This document shows, piece by piece, positions 26,857 through 34,935 of a stretch of 64,000 bases of DNA. The position numbers were made by a program, and so were the translations under genes. The DNA comes from Pantoea sp. Mb-10 (lineage in GTDB: Bacteria > Pseudomonadota > Gammaproteobacteria > Enterobacterales > Enterobacteriaceae): assembly GCF_021272205.1 (NCBI RefSeq), contig NZ_JAJSDX010000006.1, positions 248,001 to 312,000 on the forward strand. The letters are read 5' to 3'. Below the pieces are notes generated by a model. That model worked only from the letters and a program-made list of their open reading frames with translations. It made no database searches and had not been told where the DNA came from. Position 1 is the first letter of the stretch; the number at the start of each line of letters is the position of its first letter.

Positions 26857-28185
26857 TCACATCATCTGCGGTTGGCGCAGCGACGCGCCTTGCGCGAAAC
26901 GCGCCAGCCGGTAAGGCGTGATATCCGTGAACAACGGCTGTTCATTGACCAGTTGCGCACACAGCTGGCCTGCGCCTGGGCCAATGCCGAAGCCGTGGCC
27001 GCTGAAACCGGACGCGATAAACAGGCCCGGTACGCTGTCTATGCGATCGATTACGGGCACCAAATCCGGCGTGGTATCGATCCAACCGCCCCAGGCGTGA
27101 TCGACCGCAATCCCCTGCAACGGGGGAAAAAGCTGCACCAACTGCTGTAGCGCCTCGCGGATTTGCGCGCTATCCGGCGTGGGATCGAGCACGCGCATTT
27201 TCTCAAACGGAGAGACGTCGCGGTGCGTCCAGCGCCCTGCCGCTTCCGGGCCGCTGAAAAATGCGCGATTCAGCCGGAAGCCCAGTTTTTTGGCGATTTT
27301 GCTGCGATAAAGCGGATAAAATTTCAGGGCGTAGCGGATATTCTGCGGCGCAAGATCGACCTGACCGCGGCCCGCCAGCGCCACGGTATAGCAGCCATCT
27401 TCGCGGCGGCGCAGGCAAACGCTGCCGGTGCTCAAGCAGCCCTGTGTAATCTCTGCTGCCGGGGTAGTTTTGAAGGCGGTGCCGAGAATGTTCGCGCTCG
27501 GTAACTCAATATCGTACTGCTTGCAGAAGCGTGAACTCCAGGCACCACCGCAGCAAATCACTCGCTCGGCTTTTACGCGACCGCGCTCGGTCCATACGCC
27601 TGACACGCGCCCGTTGCTGATATCCAGCGCACGCACGGCGCAGCGTTGATGAATAAACGCGCCCAGTTGCTGAGCCCCGGTGGCGATGGCTGGCGCAGCC
27701 AGGGCAGGCTCGGCGCGGCCATCCAGCGGCGACCACAGTCCGCCTTTCCAGGCGGCTCCGGTGCCAAGACGCGCACGCGTTTGTTCGGCCGTGAGAATCT
27801 CACTCACAAACCCCATTTCTTTCGCCTTGGCGCCCCACGCTTCCCAGCGCGCCACATCCTGTTCATGCACCGTACCGTAGGCGATCCCCGCGCGACGAAA
27901 GCCCAAATCGAGTCCTGTTTCCGCGCGCAATGCCGCCCAACGCGCGAGACTCTGCATCGCCATCGGCAGCTCATAGAGGTCACGATTTTGCTGGCGTACC
28001 CAGCCCCAGTTCCGGCCAGACTGCTCGCCTGCAATCACTCCCTTTTCAAACAGCGCCACCGACACGCCCTGCTTCGCCAGCTCATAGCTCACCGACGCGC
28101 CGATAATACCGCCGCCAATCACCACCACATCCACGGCTTCGGGAAAACGCTCACTGTTTGCAACGCAACGAAGTGTAATACGCAT
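26857..28185 (-). CDS. FAD-dependent amine/amino acid oxidoreductase (DAO family)
   Basis: A 442-residue flavoprotein of the D-amino-acid oxidase/dehydrogenase family. The dinucleotide-binding motif VVIGGGIIGASVSYELAKQG is at about residues 20-40. The C-terminal HAWGGWIDTTPDLVPVIDRI and ASGFSGHGFGIGPGAGQL are typical of the family's FAD and substrate site. The substrate cannot be read from the sequence: D-amino acids, sarcosine-like amines or opines are all possible. It stands alone, 189 bp upstream of and in the same direction as the AAA ATPase gene, probably its own unit. Confidence 0.78.
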   Translation of the reverse strand: MRITLRCVANSERFPEAVDVVVIGGGIIGASVSYELAKQGVSVALFEKGVIAGEQSGRNWGWVRQQNRDLYELPMAMQSLARWAALRAETGLDLGFRRAGIAYGTVHEQDVARWEAWGAKAKEMGFVSEILTAEQTRARLGTGAAWKGGLWSPLDGRAEPALAAPAIATGAQQLGAFIHQRCAVRALDISNGRVSGVWTERGRVKAERVICCGGAWSSRFCKQYDIELPSANILGTAFKTTPAAEITQGCLSTGSVCLRRREDGCYTVALAGRGQVDLAPQNIRYALKFYPLYRSKIAKKLGFRLNRAFFSGPEAAGRWTHRDVSPFEKMRVLDPTPDSAQIREALQQLVQLFPPLQGIAVDHAWGGWIDTTPDLVPVIDRIDSVPGLFIASGFSGHGFGIGPGAGQLCAQLVNEQPLFTDITPYRLARFAQGASLRQPQMM

Positions 28186-28279
28186 AGCTAAAGGGGACCT
28201 TTTCTAACGGGTGCACGGAGTCTCGCCCTGCACTGTAACCAATCTCCCGTGCGTTAGCAGCCTTTATTCCGCGCGCGAG

Positions 28280-29428
28280 TTAAGCTCCCGCGATCGCATC
28301 GCCCACCGCATAGATGCGGCAACCGACGTGCCCCGCGTGGTGCTGATTGCAGTTGCTTAGCGCTTTTGCTGCGGCGGCATCGGCGGTGCGGGCCCAGTAG
28401 GCGGCGCCCCAGCTGCCGTCCTCGCCGACGGCAAACGCTTTTTCGTAGCGCCGCGCGCGCTGATATGCCGCGAAAGCCTGTTTGCCGCCAGCATTGTTGA
28501 GTTGAGTGGGTGCGGTGAGCGGGCTGTCAGGCAGCGCGATCTGTTCACGATACGGCAGACCGTTTTCTTTCAGAAACGCGCCAACCGGCGGCCACCAAAA
28601 CGCGGACGGCGCGGTATCCATCACCACGTGACCATTGTTGCCGAAAGCGGGTAAGGCGCTGAAGCGCGCGGGCGCGCGGTGTGCGGTATAAGCCGTGTAA
28701 AAATCCTGCGCCATGGTCGGCGAAAAGTCGCTATCGTTCGCGGCATACAGCCACAGCGAAGGCACGTTAACACCGTTACCGTAGGCAGAAAAAGCGGCCA
28801 GCAGGCCCGGTTTATCGCACAGCCGTTTGCCATCGATAGCGCCTCTGCCGCCTGCGAAATTAATCAGGGCCTTGACGCCCGGAGGATTGACGGCACCAGC
28901 GGCAAGCACGGCAAAGCCGCCCGCCGACATGCCCACCAGCACCGCCGTATCGGCGGACGCCCACGGCTGTTTTCTTACGCCAGCCAGCGCCGCGAGCAGA
29001 TCCCGGGTGTCCTGTTGACCAGCCAACGTATGACGCGGCTGTGCACAGGTGCCATGGGTATATTCCGCCTCGCCGCTGGAGTCACCATACCCTTCACGCA
29101 TGACCGCTACCGCCGCATAGCCATGCTGCGCAAATGCCAGCGCCGTTGAAGACAAATAATTCGGGTTCATCACGCCACGGTCGAATTTCGCGTTGCCGGT
29201 AGAACCTTGCGTGATTAACGCCACCGGCAGCGCGGTTTTCCCTGCCGGGCGCGTCACAAAGGCATCCAGCATCGCCGGTTGCCCGTTGCTCAACGTCACC
29301 TGCAAGCGGAGAGGCTCTCGCACAAGGCCAGCGAATTGCTGCTGTGAAGACCTCTCGCTCAGCGCGGGAGCCGATAAGAATAACAGCGTCACAATAAGCG
29401 TGGTGAAAGTGACAATGGGGCTTTTCAT
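28280..29428 (-). CDS. Secreted alpha/beta hydrolase (dienelactone hydrolase-like)
   Basis: A 382-residue protein. The ATG at 29428 with an upstream AGG gives a clean signal peptide (MKSPIVTFTTLIVTLLFLSA, cleavage near APALSE). The catalytic nucleophile elbow is VGMSAGGFA, with FGNNGHVVMDT near the end supplying the likely histidine. The body resembles prolyl oligopeptidase/dienelactone hydrolase-type esterases of the periplasm. The C-terminal about 90 residues (AFAAYQRARRYEKAFAVG onward) form an extra cysteine-containing region also seen in small stress-related periplasmic proteins. Substrate unknown. Confidence 0.7.
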   Translation of the reverse strand: MKSPIVTFTTLIVTLLFLSAPALSERSSQQQFAGLVREPLRLQVTLSNGQPAMLDAFVTRPAGKTALPVALITQGSTGNAKFDRGVMNPNYLSSTALAFAQHGYAAVAVMREGYGDSSGEAEYTHGTCAQPRHTLAGQQDTRDLLAALAGVRKQPWASADTAVLVGMSAGGFAVLAAGAVNPPGVKALINFAGGRGAIDGKRLCDKPGLLAAFSAYGNGVNVPSLWLYAANDSDFSPTMAQDFYTAYTAHRAPARFSALPAFGNNGHVVMDTAPSAFWWPPVGAFLKENGLPYREQIALPDSPLTAPTQLNNAGGKQAFAAYQRARRYEKAFAVGEDGSWGAAYWARTADAAAAKALSNCNQHHAGHVGCRIYAVGDAIAGA

Positions 29429-29563
29429 GGCTGCATACCTCATAATGGCTTTCCGCACGCGACATGCTTGATGCGGTGGATCGATGTTATTTTTAGCATT
29501 TCCCGTCCTCAATACGGCTAATAGGTGCCATCGTGTCGTTAAGTTAATAAACACGCCTTTGTT

Positions 29564-29929
29564 TTAAGAGAGCCGTTTCGCGAGAGAGGGAGCGAGCATT
29601 TCTAACGCGTCGAGATCGCTACGCAGGCACAGCAAATCTTCACGACAGGTTAATGCTTCGTTGCAGTGACTCACATTCCAGATACATTGCCACAGCGAGT
29701 GCTGAGCGTTGATGATGGGTGCCAGATAACCCAGCGCGTTGTGCTCGTGAGCAATAACAGAAAGAAAATGTGCCTCCGTCTCAATTTCAACGGAGATGTC
29801 GGCGAGGCTTCTGAGCATCAAGCCCAAATCGGGATCGTTATCCGCCAGCTGGTGCGCGGCAAACAGAAGATTATGGGATTGTCTGAATCTGGCGATTAAC
29901 GTCTGCGTAAGATGATGAACACCGATCAT
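29564..29929 (-). CDS. Hypothetical helical protein, 121 residues
   Basis: A 121-residue, probably all-helical soluble protein with several histidines and cysteines (CIWNVSHCNEALTCREDLLC). I do not recognise it. It has no signal peptide. It lies between the hydrolase and the microcin exporter on the same strand, 421 bp from the exporter gene. That spacing and its GC-rich codon use suggest a stand-alone chromosomal gene rather than part of the exporter operon. An immunity role for a microcin would need a membrane or periplasmic protein, which this is not. Confidence 0.45.
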   Translation of the reverse strand: MIGVHHLTQTLIARFRQSHNLLFAAHQLADNDPDLGLMLRSLADISVEIETEAHFLSVIAHEHNALGYLAPIINAQHSLWQCIWNVSHCNEALTCREDLLCLRSDLDALEMLAPSLAKRLS

Positions 29930-30197
29930 AAGAAAATACCCGGGCGCTTACCCCTTAAAATAATATTGCTTTGATTTAGCGAAATCCGTAAACAGCGTCA
30001 ATGTGCAAAAGTGTTGAAAATAATTACAAACAGCTAAGTTAAGGGTTGAGTAAATAATAAAAGCCGAGGGTGATTTTTAATACTGTTAACCAATAAAGAT
30101 AATATAACTGCACGTTTCTTTTATGGCCGATCGGCAGGGTGCGGCGCTATCGCGCGCGCAGTCACTGTTCGCGGTTTAGCCCCTCAAACTACCCTTA

Positions 30198-30211
30198 AAT
30201 GCCGCGGCATT
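30198..30211. repeat. 14-bp perfect palindrome and partial second copy
   Basis: AATGCCGCGGCATT is a perfect palindrome. A partial copy of its core (TGCCGCGGC) recurs at about 30255, and between them GTAAAC/GTTTAC and ATGAGG/CCTCAT form further inverted pairs. The 29930-30350 gap has no gene. The element lies beyond the 3' end of the exporter gene and could form a bulky RNA hairpin or bind a regulator. Confidence 0.4.
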
Positions 30212-30350
30212 GTAAACATAAATGAGGCGAATAGGTTTACAAGTCACGGGTGAGTGCCGCGGCGTGAACCTCATTCAGTTCTTTGCGGCCTGGTCAGAGG
30301 TCTATCTCTCTACACAGCCCCCCTGAGCGGCACACGCGCGCATTAAACGC

Positions 30351-32480
30351 TTACCTTGCCGCATGCGCGATCGCGTTTGGCGGTGACAAAACAATCACGC
30401 GATCGGCTGAGGCGATGGTGGTCTGACGATGCGCGATGATGAGGCGCGTAATACATAACTGCTTGATGGCCAAGCTCACCTGATGCTCACTTTCAGCATC
30501 CAGCGCGCTGGTAGCTTCATCCATTAATAGCAGTCCCGGTTTTTTATACAGCGCGCGGGCGATAAACAGCCGCTGCTTCTGGCCGCCGGAGAGCCCTTCC
30601 CCTAGCTCGCCAACCAGCGTCTCGTAGCGCATAGGCAGGGCGTCAATCACCTCGTGCAGCGCGCTCATGCGCGCGCAGGTCAGCATCCACGCTTCATCCA
30701 CCTCTTCGCTGAAGGCGCAGATATTTTGCCGAATCGACCCGGCAAATAGCTTGTCGTCTTGCATCACGCAGGCGATACGTTTCTGGTAGTTGTTGATGCC
30801 TAATTGCTGAATATCAATACCGTCCACCTCGATCCTGCCGCTGTCAGGTCGGATCAGTCCACAGAGTACTTTCATCAAAGTGGTTTTCCCGCAGCCGGAC
30901 GGCCCTACGAGCGCCACGCTTTCCCCGGCGGCAAGCGTGAACGTAAGGTCGTGCAATACGCGGGGCGCATCACCCTCGTAGCCATAATGCAGAGCGTGCA
31001 CCTGCAGCGTGACGGGCTGCAAGGCTGCGAGATAAGGAATATCAACGCGGCGCGGTTCTGGTTGATGTAGTGCAATATCGGCGATGCGCTCGTTATGCAG
31101 GCTCGTCATGCGTAGCTGCAGCAGAAATTCGATCAGCGAGCGGATGCGATCGGAGAATTGGCTGCGAAACACGCCGAAGGCGACGAACATCCCGAGGGTC
31201 ATCTGGTTGTCCATGACCAGCCGCGTACCCAGCCATAAAATCACCACGTTATCACACGCCACAATGAGCGAGTTCAGCCCGCCCAGCAGCATCTCCACCT
31301 TGCTGAGACGGATACCGGTGTTGATACTGTCGATATGCAAATTAAGCCAGTGTTCAGCGCGGCGCGCCCCCATGCCCTGCATTTTAACGGTGCCAATACC
31401 AAAAAGCGTCTCCATAAAAAACGAGCTGGCGCGCGCGTCTTTAACCAGCGCCTCCTCCGAAAGCGCCCGATAATAGGGGTAACTGACAAGCCGAATCAGC
31501 ACATAAATCAACATGAAGGCCGTGACAACCGCGGTGAGCCAGCCGCCGTAAAGCAGCATCATCACCAGCACACCGACCACCATAATGCTGTCCATCATCG
31601 CGCCGACAATGCTGGCAGTGAACGTGTCACGCAGTGCGCCCAGTGAGGCAAAGCGCGCCTGAATATCGCCCAGCTTCCGCCGCGCAAAATAGTCCAGCGG
31701 CAAGCGCAATAGATGTGTAAAGAGTTTGGATTGCCATTGCACATTGATGAGCGTGCCCAGTACCAGCGAGGACCAGACGCGCACCATGCTCACAGCGCCC
31801 TGCAGTAGAATGAAGAGCAGCAGAGCAAGACATATCAGCGTGAGTAAGCTGCGATCGTTGGCAGGGATCGCGTGATCCATCACTAATTGCGTGCCGACGG
31901 GCAGTAGCAGGGTAATGCTTTCCAGCACCAGCGACAGGCAGAAGATTTTTGCCAGGGCGGGTTTCAGCCCGTGAACCCCGCGCAGCAGTTTGCCCGGACT
32001 GAACTGATGACGGACGGCCATGGGAGTGAAATGACTGTCTGGCCACGCCTCGAGAGCTACGCCGGTAAAGCCGTTCGAGAAGGCTTTCCACGTGAGATGC
32101 CGCCGCCCCAACGCCGGATCGTCCAACGTTATGCGTCGCCTGCTTACGCGCACCAGCACCACGAAATGATTAAATTCCCAGTGCAGCAGGCAAGGGAGCC
32201 GCAGCGCAGTGATTTCATCCAGATCGAGCGAGAGCGGCCGCGTGGCTAAGCCGAGCTGCTGGGCGATGTCGCACAAGCTGGCAAGCGTCGTACCGCGCGA
32301 AGAGCGCGCATATTGATGGCGCAGGCTCATTAAGTCCACGGGTTTACCGTAGTGGCGACACATCATCGCCAGACACGCGAGTCCGCACTCTGCCGCTTCA
32401 GTTTGCTGCACCAAGGTGCTTCGCCTTATCGGCCGTATCGCCAGCTGATCGACCAGGCGCTTAAACCGCGAACCAGGCAT
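30351..32480 (-). CDS. cvaB: CvaB-type bacteriocin exporter with C39 peptidase domain
   Basis: A 709-residue inner-membrane ABC transporter that cleaves double-glycine leaders and exports class II microcins. The N-terminal C39 peptidase has cysteine 32 (TEAAECGLACLAM), histidine 105 (WEFNHFVVLV) and aspartate 121 (LDDPALG), the same positions as in CvaB of colicin V. The membrane domain spans about 160-440. The ATPase has GPSGCGKTT (Walker A), LSGGQKQR (signature) and LLLMDEATSALD (Walker B). All catalytic residues are intact. It overlaps the HlyD-like gene by 20 bp, so the pair is one operon. TolC would supply the outer-membrane channel. Confidence 0.9.
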   Translation of the reverse strand: MPGSRFKRLVDQLAIRPIRRSTLVQQTEAAECGLACLAMMCRHYGKPVDLMSLRHQYARSSRGTTLASLCDIAQQLGLATRPLSLDLDEITALRLPCLLHWEFNHFVVLVRVSRRRITLDDPALGRRHLTWKAFSNGFTGVALEAWPDSHFTPMAVRHQFSPGKLLRGVHGLKPALAKIFCLSLVLESITLLLPVGTQLVMDHAIPANDRSLLTLICLALLLFILLQGAVSMVRVWSSLVLGTLINVQWQSKLFTHLLRLPLDYFARRKLGDIQARFASLGALRDTFTASIVGAMMDSIMVVGVLVMMLLYGGWLTAVVTAFMLIYVLIRLVSYPYYRALSEEALVKDARASSFFMETLFGIGTVKMQGMGARRAEHWLNLHIDSINTGIRLSKVEMLLGGLNSLIVACDNVVILWLGTRLVMDNQMTLGMFVAFGVFRSQFSDRIRSLIEFLLQLRMTSLHNERIADIALHQPEPRRVDIPYLAALQPVTLQVHALHYGYEGDAPRVLHDLTFTLAAGESVALVGPSGCGKTTLMKVLCGLIRPDSGRIEVDGIDIQQLGINNYQKRIACVMQDDKLFAGSIRQNICAFSEEVDEAWMLTCARMSALHEVIDALPMRYETLVGELGEGLSGGQKQRLFIARALYKKPGLLLMDEATSALDAESEHQVSLAIKQLCITRLIIAHRQTTIASADRVIVLSPPNAIAHAAR

Positions 32481-33741
32481 CAGTTCTCCCCGCTGCGCTG
32501 TGTTTGAGATCGTAAAACGGTGAGAACATCCATTGCCAAAGTGGGCGTGTTTCCAGCAAAAGAATGCTTTCCGCTTTCATGCCGTTTTTCAGCGCCACGC
32601 TTTTGCCTTGATACACGATGGTCTGCTTTGCCGGACGCACCACCACCTTATACAGCGGCTCGCTGCCCGTAATGGCGGTGCGTGGCGCGCCCTGCCAAGT
32701 CAGCATCTCCTGCGCGGTGGCCGGCACGGTTGAGATCAGTGAAAGGGTGCCCGCGAACTGACCGAACGTTTGTGCGGGAAAAGCTTCGTAGCGGATATTG
32801 ACGCCATCCCCTACGGCCAGATAAGGAACCGCATGATTCGGCACCCATAGCACCAGCGCATAATGGTCAATGCGCTGCGGCAAAAGCTGCATCAGGCTAT
32901 CCCCAACGTTAACCATCTGTCCTTCGGTGACACTCAAGGCGTTGACGTACCCCTCGGCCACGGCGTGGACAATGACGCTTTCCGTGGCCGCGATGGTCAG
33001 CAGCTCTTTTTGCCGTTCGGCACGCTGAAGCGCCATCTGATGAATTTGATTGTCAAAATCCGCGGCCTGCAGAGTGAGCTGGTTCTCCAACGCAACAATT
33101 TGCAGTGCGTTTTGCTCGTTCTGACTCGACAAATTAAGAAGGCCATTTTGCTGCTGGTAGTAAAGCGCGGCCTGATTGGTGAGCTGATCGCGGGTAATTA
33201 AGCCTTGGCGCTGGTAATCGCGATAATTATCCAGCGTGCTTTTCATTAGACGAACGCCTTCTTGCGCGCGCGTAACGATGTCGCTTGAGCGGCGATACGC
33301 CTGCTCGTACTGCTTTTTTTGCTGCGTCAGCATCGCCAGCGCGCTGCTTTTGCTCTGCTGTAGGCGATCGATAATTTGCGTGATGCGCGTGAGTTGGGCT
33401 TCCACTTCCTTACGCTGGTTGTCGCTCATTACGCCCTGCTTACTGCTTTTACTCACGTTAATCTCATACAGCGGCATCCCCACGCTGACGTTCTGCCCCT
33501 CTTTGACAAACTGCTTGACCACCACGCCTTGCACGGTGGCGTAGAGGTTAGCCGCACGGGGAAAAGTCGAGACTTCACCGCTCACCGTTACCCGTCGCGT
33601 GTAGCTGCCGTAGATCAAAAACAGCAACAGCAGTGCCATAAACAGCGCACATCCGCTCGCTACCCACCCCCACGGAACGCCGGGAAGCAGCAATACACGT
33701 GCATGCCAGGCGTGGTGTGTGACCGCATCCTTTCTGAACAT
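32461..33741 (-). CDS. cvaA: CvaA/HlyD-type membrane fusion protein
   Basis: A 426-residue periplasmic adaptor with one N-terminal transmembrane helix (about 28-48, WVASGCALFMALLLLFLIYG), a lipoyl/barrel-sandwich domain (VQGVVVKQFVKEGQNVSVGM), a long alpha-hairpin coiled coil (about 105-235) and the second half of the barrel (AEGYVNALSVTEGQMVNVGD). It links the exporter to TolC. GC-rich like the rest of the chromosome, in contrast with the AT-rich DNA that begins just upstream of its start. Confidence 0.88.
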   Translation of the reverse strand: MFRKDAVTHHAWHARVLLLPGVPWGWVASGCALFMALLLLFLIYGSYTRRVTVSGEVSTFPRAANLYATVQGVVVKQFVKEGQNVSVGMPLYEINVSKSSKQGVMSDNQRKEVEAQLTRITQIIDRLQQSKSSALAMLTQQKKQYEQAYRRSSDIVTRAQEGVRLMKSTLDNYRDYQRQGLITRDQLTNQAALYYQQQNGLLNLSSQNEQNALQIVALENQLTLQAADFDNQIHQMALQRAERQKELLTIAATESVIVHAVAEGYVNALSVTEGQMVNVGDSLMQLLPQRIDHYALVLWVPNHAVPYLAVGDGVNIRYEAFPAQTFGQFAGTLSLISTVPATAQEMLTWQGAPRTAITGSEPLYKVVVRPAKQTIVYQGKSVALKNGMKAESILLLETRPLWQWMFSPFYDLKHSAAGRTDAWFAV

Positions 33742-34009
33742 AAGCTTTCCATAGATAAATAAACATCAAACAATACAGTGCGCACATTAAATAACGGCCT
33801 TTCTATTTAATGCATTAACCGCGACATGAAGTTAGGGGTTAGCACCTTCACTGTAAAGCAAAAAATAGATAATTTTATATTTAAGAATTTTTAATTTTTA
33901 TTTATCGAATATATTTAATCGATCGCGTAATAAATACAACCACTCTATCAAGAAGGCCAGCTAAGCGTTTTAAAACACCCTTAACTTCCTGAAACAGAAA
34001 ATATCTGGG

Positions 34010-34040
34010 TATAATCGAGAGTGAGACGCACGTGGTCTCA
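34010..34040 (+). promoter_or_regulatory. Candidate promoter and short inverted repeat
   Basis: A perfect -10 hexamer TATAAT (34010-34015) is followed by an inverted repeat TGAGAC/GTCTCA (34022-34027 with 34035-34040) around the expected start of transcription. The -35 region is not a good match. It would drive the small ORF at 34134. The 33742-34009 gap holds only AT-rich DNA, including the presumed cvaA promoter in the other direction. Confidence 0.35.
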
Positions 34041-34133
34041 TGAACCTTGAAGGGCAAGCACGGCAGGGATGGTTCTTCAATCAATATGGAGAGGAGCCTA
34101 TGGCTTAATCTTTTTGTAGAAGGAGAATTAAAA

Positions 34134-34289
34134 ATGTTCAAATGGATATTTGATAAAACCCTTGTTGCACAAGGGATGGCTGCACAAAACACTTCTGGAC
34201 GTATTTCCACGATTGACATTCAACAAGGCCCTGGCCTTTTGAAGCGTCATCAAAGAAGTTTGGATTCGAAATTACGCCAGAACCTATAG
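34134..34289 (+). CDS. Small ORF, possibly frameshifted peptide gene
   Basis: A 51-residue ORF with an excellent ribosome site (AGAAGGAGAATTAAAA) before the ATG, starting MFKWIFDKTLVAQGMAAQ. From about 34217 a second frame, displaced by -1, runs open to a stop at 34351 and has a more protein-like end (FGFEITPEPIEINGG and GGSKPKLCIILL). One lost base around 34220-34235 would explain both halves as one peptide of about 70 residues. Its position beside an exporter for double-glycine peptides makes a decayed secreted peptide conceivable, but the GG pairs lie too late for a normal leader. I do not recognise it. Confidence 0.35.
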   Translation: MFKWIFDKTLVAQGMAAQNTSGRISTIDIQQGPGLLKRHQRSLDSKLRQNL

Positions 34290-34361
34290 AAATCAACGGG
34301 GGGCAGGTCACTGGAGGTTCAAAGCCTAAATTGTGTATCATTTTACTATGACCGCCTTTAA

Positions 34362-34589
34362 AGAAGATACGCTACCAAGAGCATCCCTCTTCTCTATACA
34401 GCGTTTACTGAAGACACGATTCCGCACTGGCGCTGCCCTGCATGCTACAATGAAGCACTTGAAATTGTACCCGGCAGTTTTTTCAAGGAAGAGAAAAATG
34501 AGACCAAGCTTAGCAGATACAAGGAAGCGGTTAGGTAGCGCAATATATCAGTCAGTAACTGGCTGCGCCGGGCGTACGGCGCCGTCTGA
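34362..34589 (+). pseudogene. Degenerate zinc-ribbon-like gene fragment
   Basis: In this frame the DNA translates to a protein-like stretch with a CxxC motif (HWRCPACYNEALEIVPGSFF) and then ETKLSRYKEAVR, a TAG stop at 34536, and a continued readable end (NISVSNWLRRAYGAV) to the TGA at 34589. There is no good start codon. The pattern WxCPxCxxxxLxIVPGSF suggests the N-terminal zinc-ribbon of a larger hypothetical protein. I read it as the remains of a horizontally acquired gene. A competing 91-residue ORF in another frame (from 34333) looks random. Confidence 0.3.
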
Positions 34590-34620
34590 CCACTGTACTC
34601 TGCTCTGACATCATCTGGCG

Positions 34621-34716
34621 CCTCCATGCCTCCATGCCTCCATGCCTCCATGCCTCCATGTCTCCATGCCTCCATGCCTCCATGCCTCCATGCCGCCATG
34701 CCGCCATGCCGCCATG
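34621..34716. repeat. Octanucleotide tandem repeat, 12 copies
   Basis: Twelve head-to-tail copies of an 8-bp unit: nine of CCTCCATG type (the sixth reads TCTCCATG) followed by three CCGCCATG. The unit is not a multiple of three, so any change in copy number shifts frame. Read on the minus strand every unit offers an ATG, and the array opens an ORF (34445-34699) with an 8-residue period (AWRHGGME). Such arrays behave as phase-variable contingency loci in other bacteria. Here no convincing downstream protein is seen, so it may be non-coding. Confidence 0.9.
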
Positions 34717-34935
34717 TAGATTAATGGCCTAGAAATCAACACAGCTACAATCCGCAGTGAAATGAATAGTGGAATGTTCATAGTTAGAGTTGATAAGTAT
34801 ACAGCAAAAGAGGCATTCCCTAACCAAAGATTTCCATAAAAAAATACTATATAGGTGAAGTCATTTGATAACCCTGTTTTTATATCTCCGTTAAAAAAAT
34901 TAAAACACTGCGATATGTTTTAGTCGAAAAATAAA

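Noticed and set aside
34530-34589. Transposase C-terminus (NWLRRAYGAV) as an insertion sequence
   Set aside because: Only a few residues, no terminal inverted repeats and no DDE motif nearby.
34333-34608. A 91-residue plus-strand ORF starting MYHFTMTAFKEDTLP
   Set aside because: No ribosome site and a random-looking composition; the frame used by the zinc-ribbon-like fragment over the same DNA is more protein-like.
34445-34699. Minus-strand ORF with AWRHGGME repeats as a real repeat protein
   Set aside because: The periodicity comes only from the 8-bp DNA repeat, and the part after it has no recognisable domain. Kept as a repeat, not a gene.
34590-34720. CRISPR array in the repeat-rich stretch
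   Set aside because: The units are 8 bp without spacers; no cas genes are present in the window.
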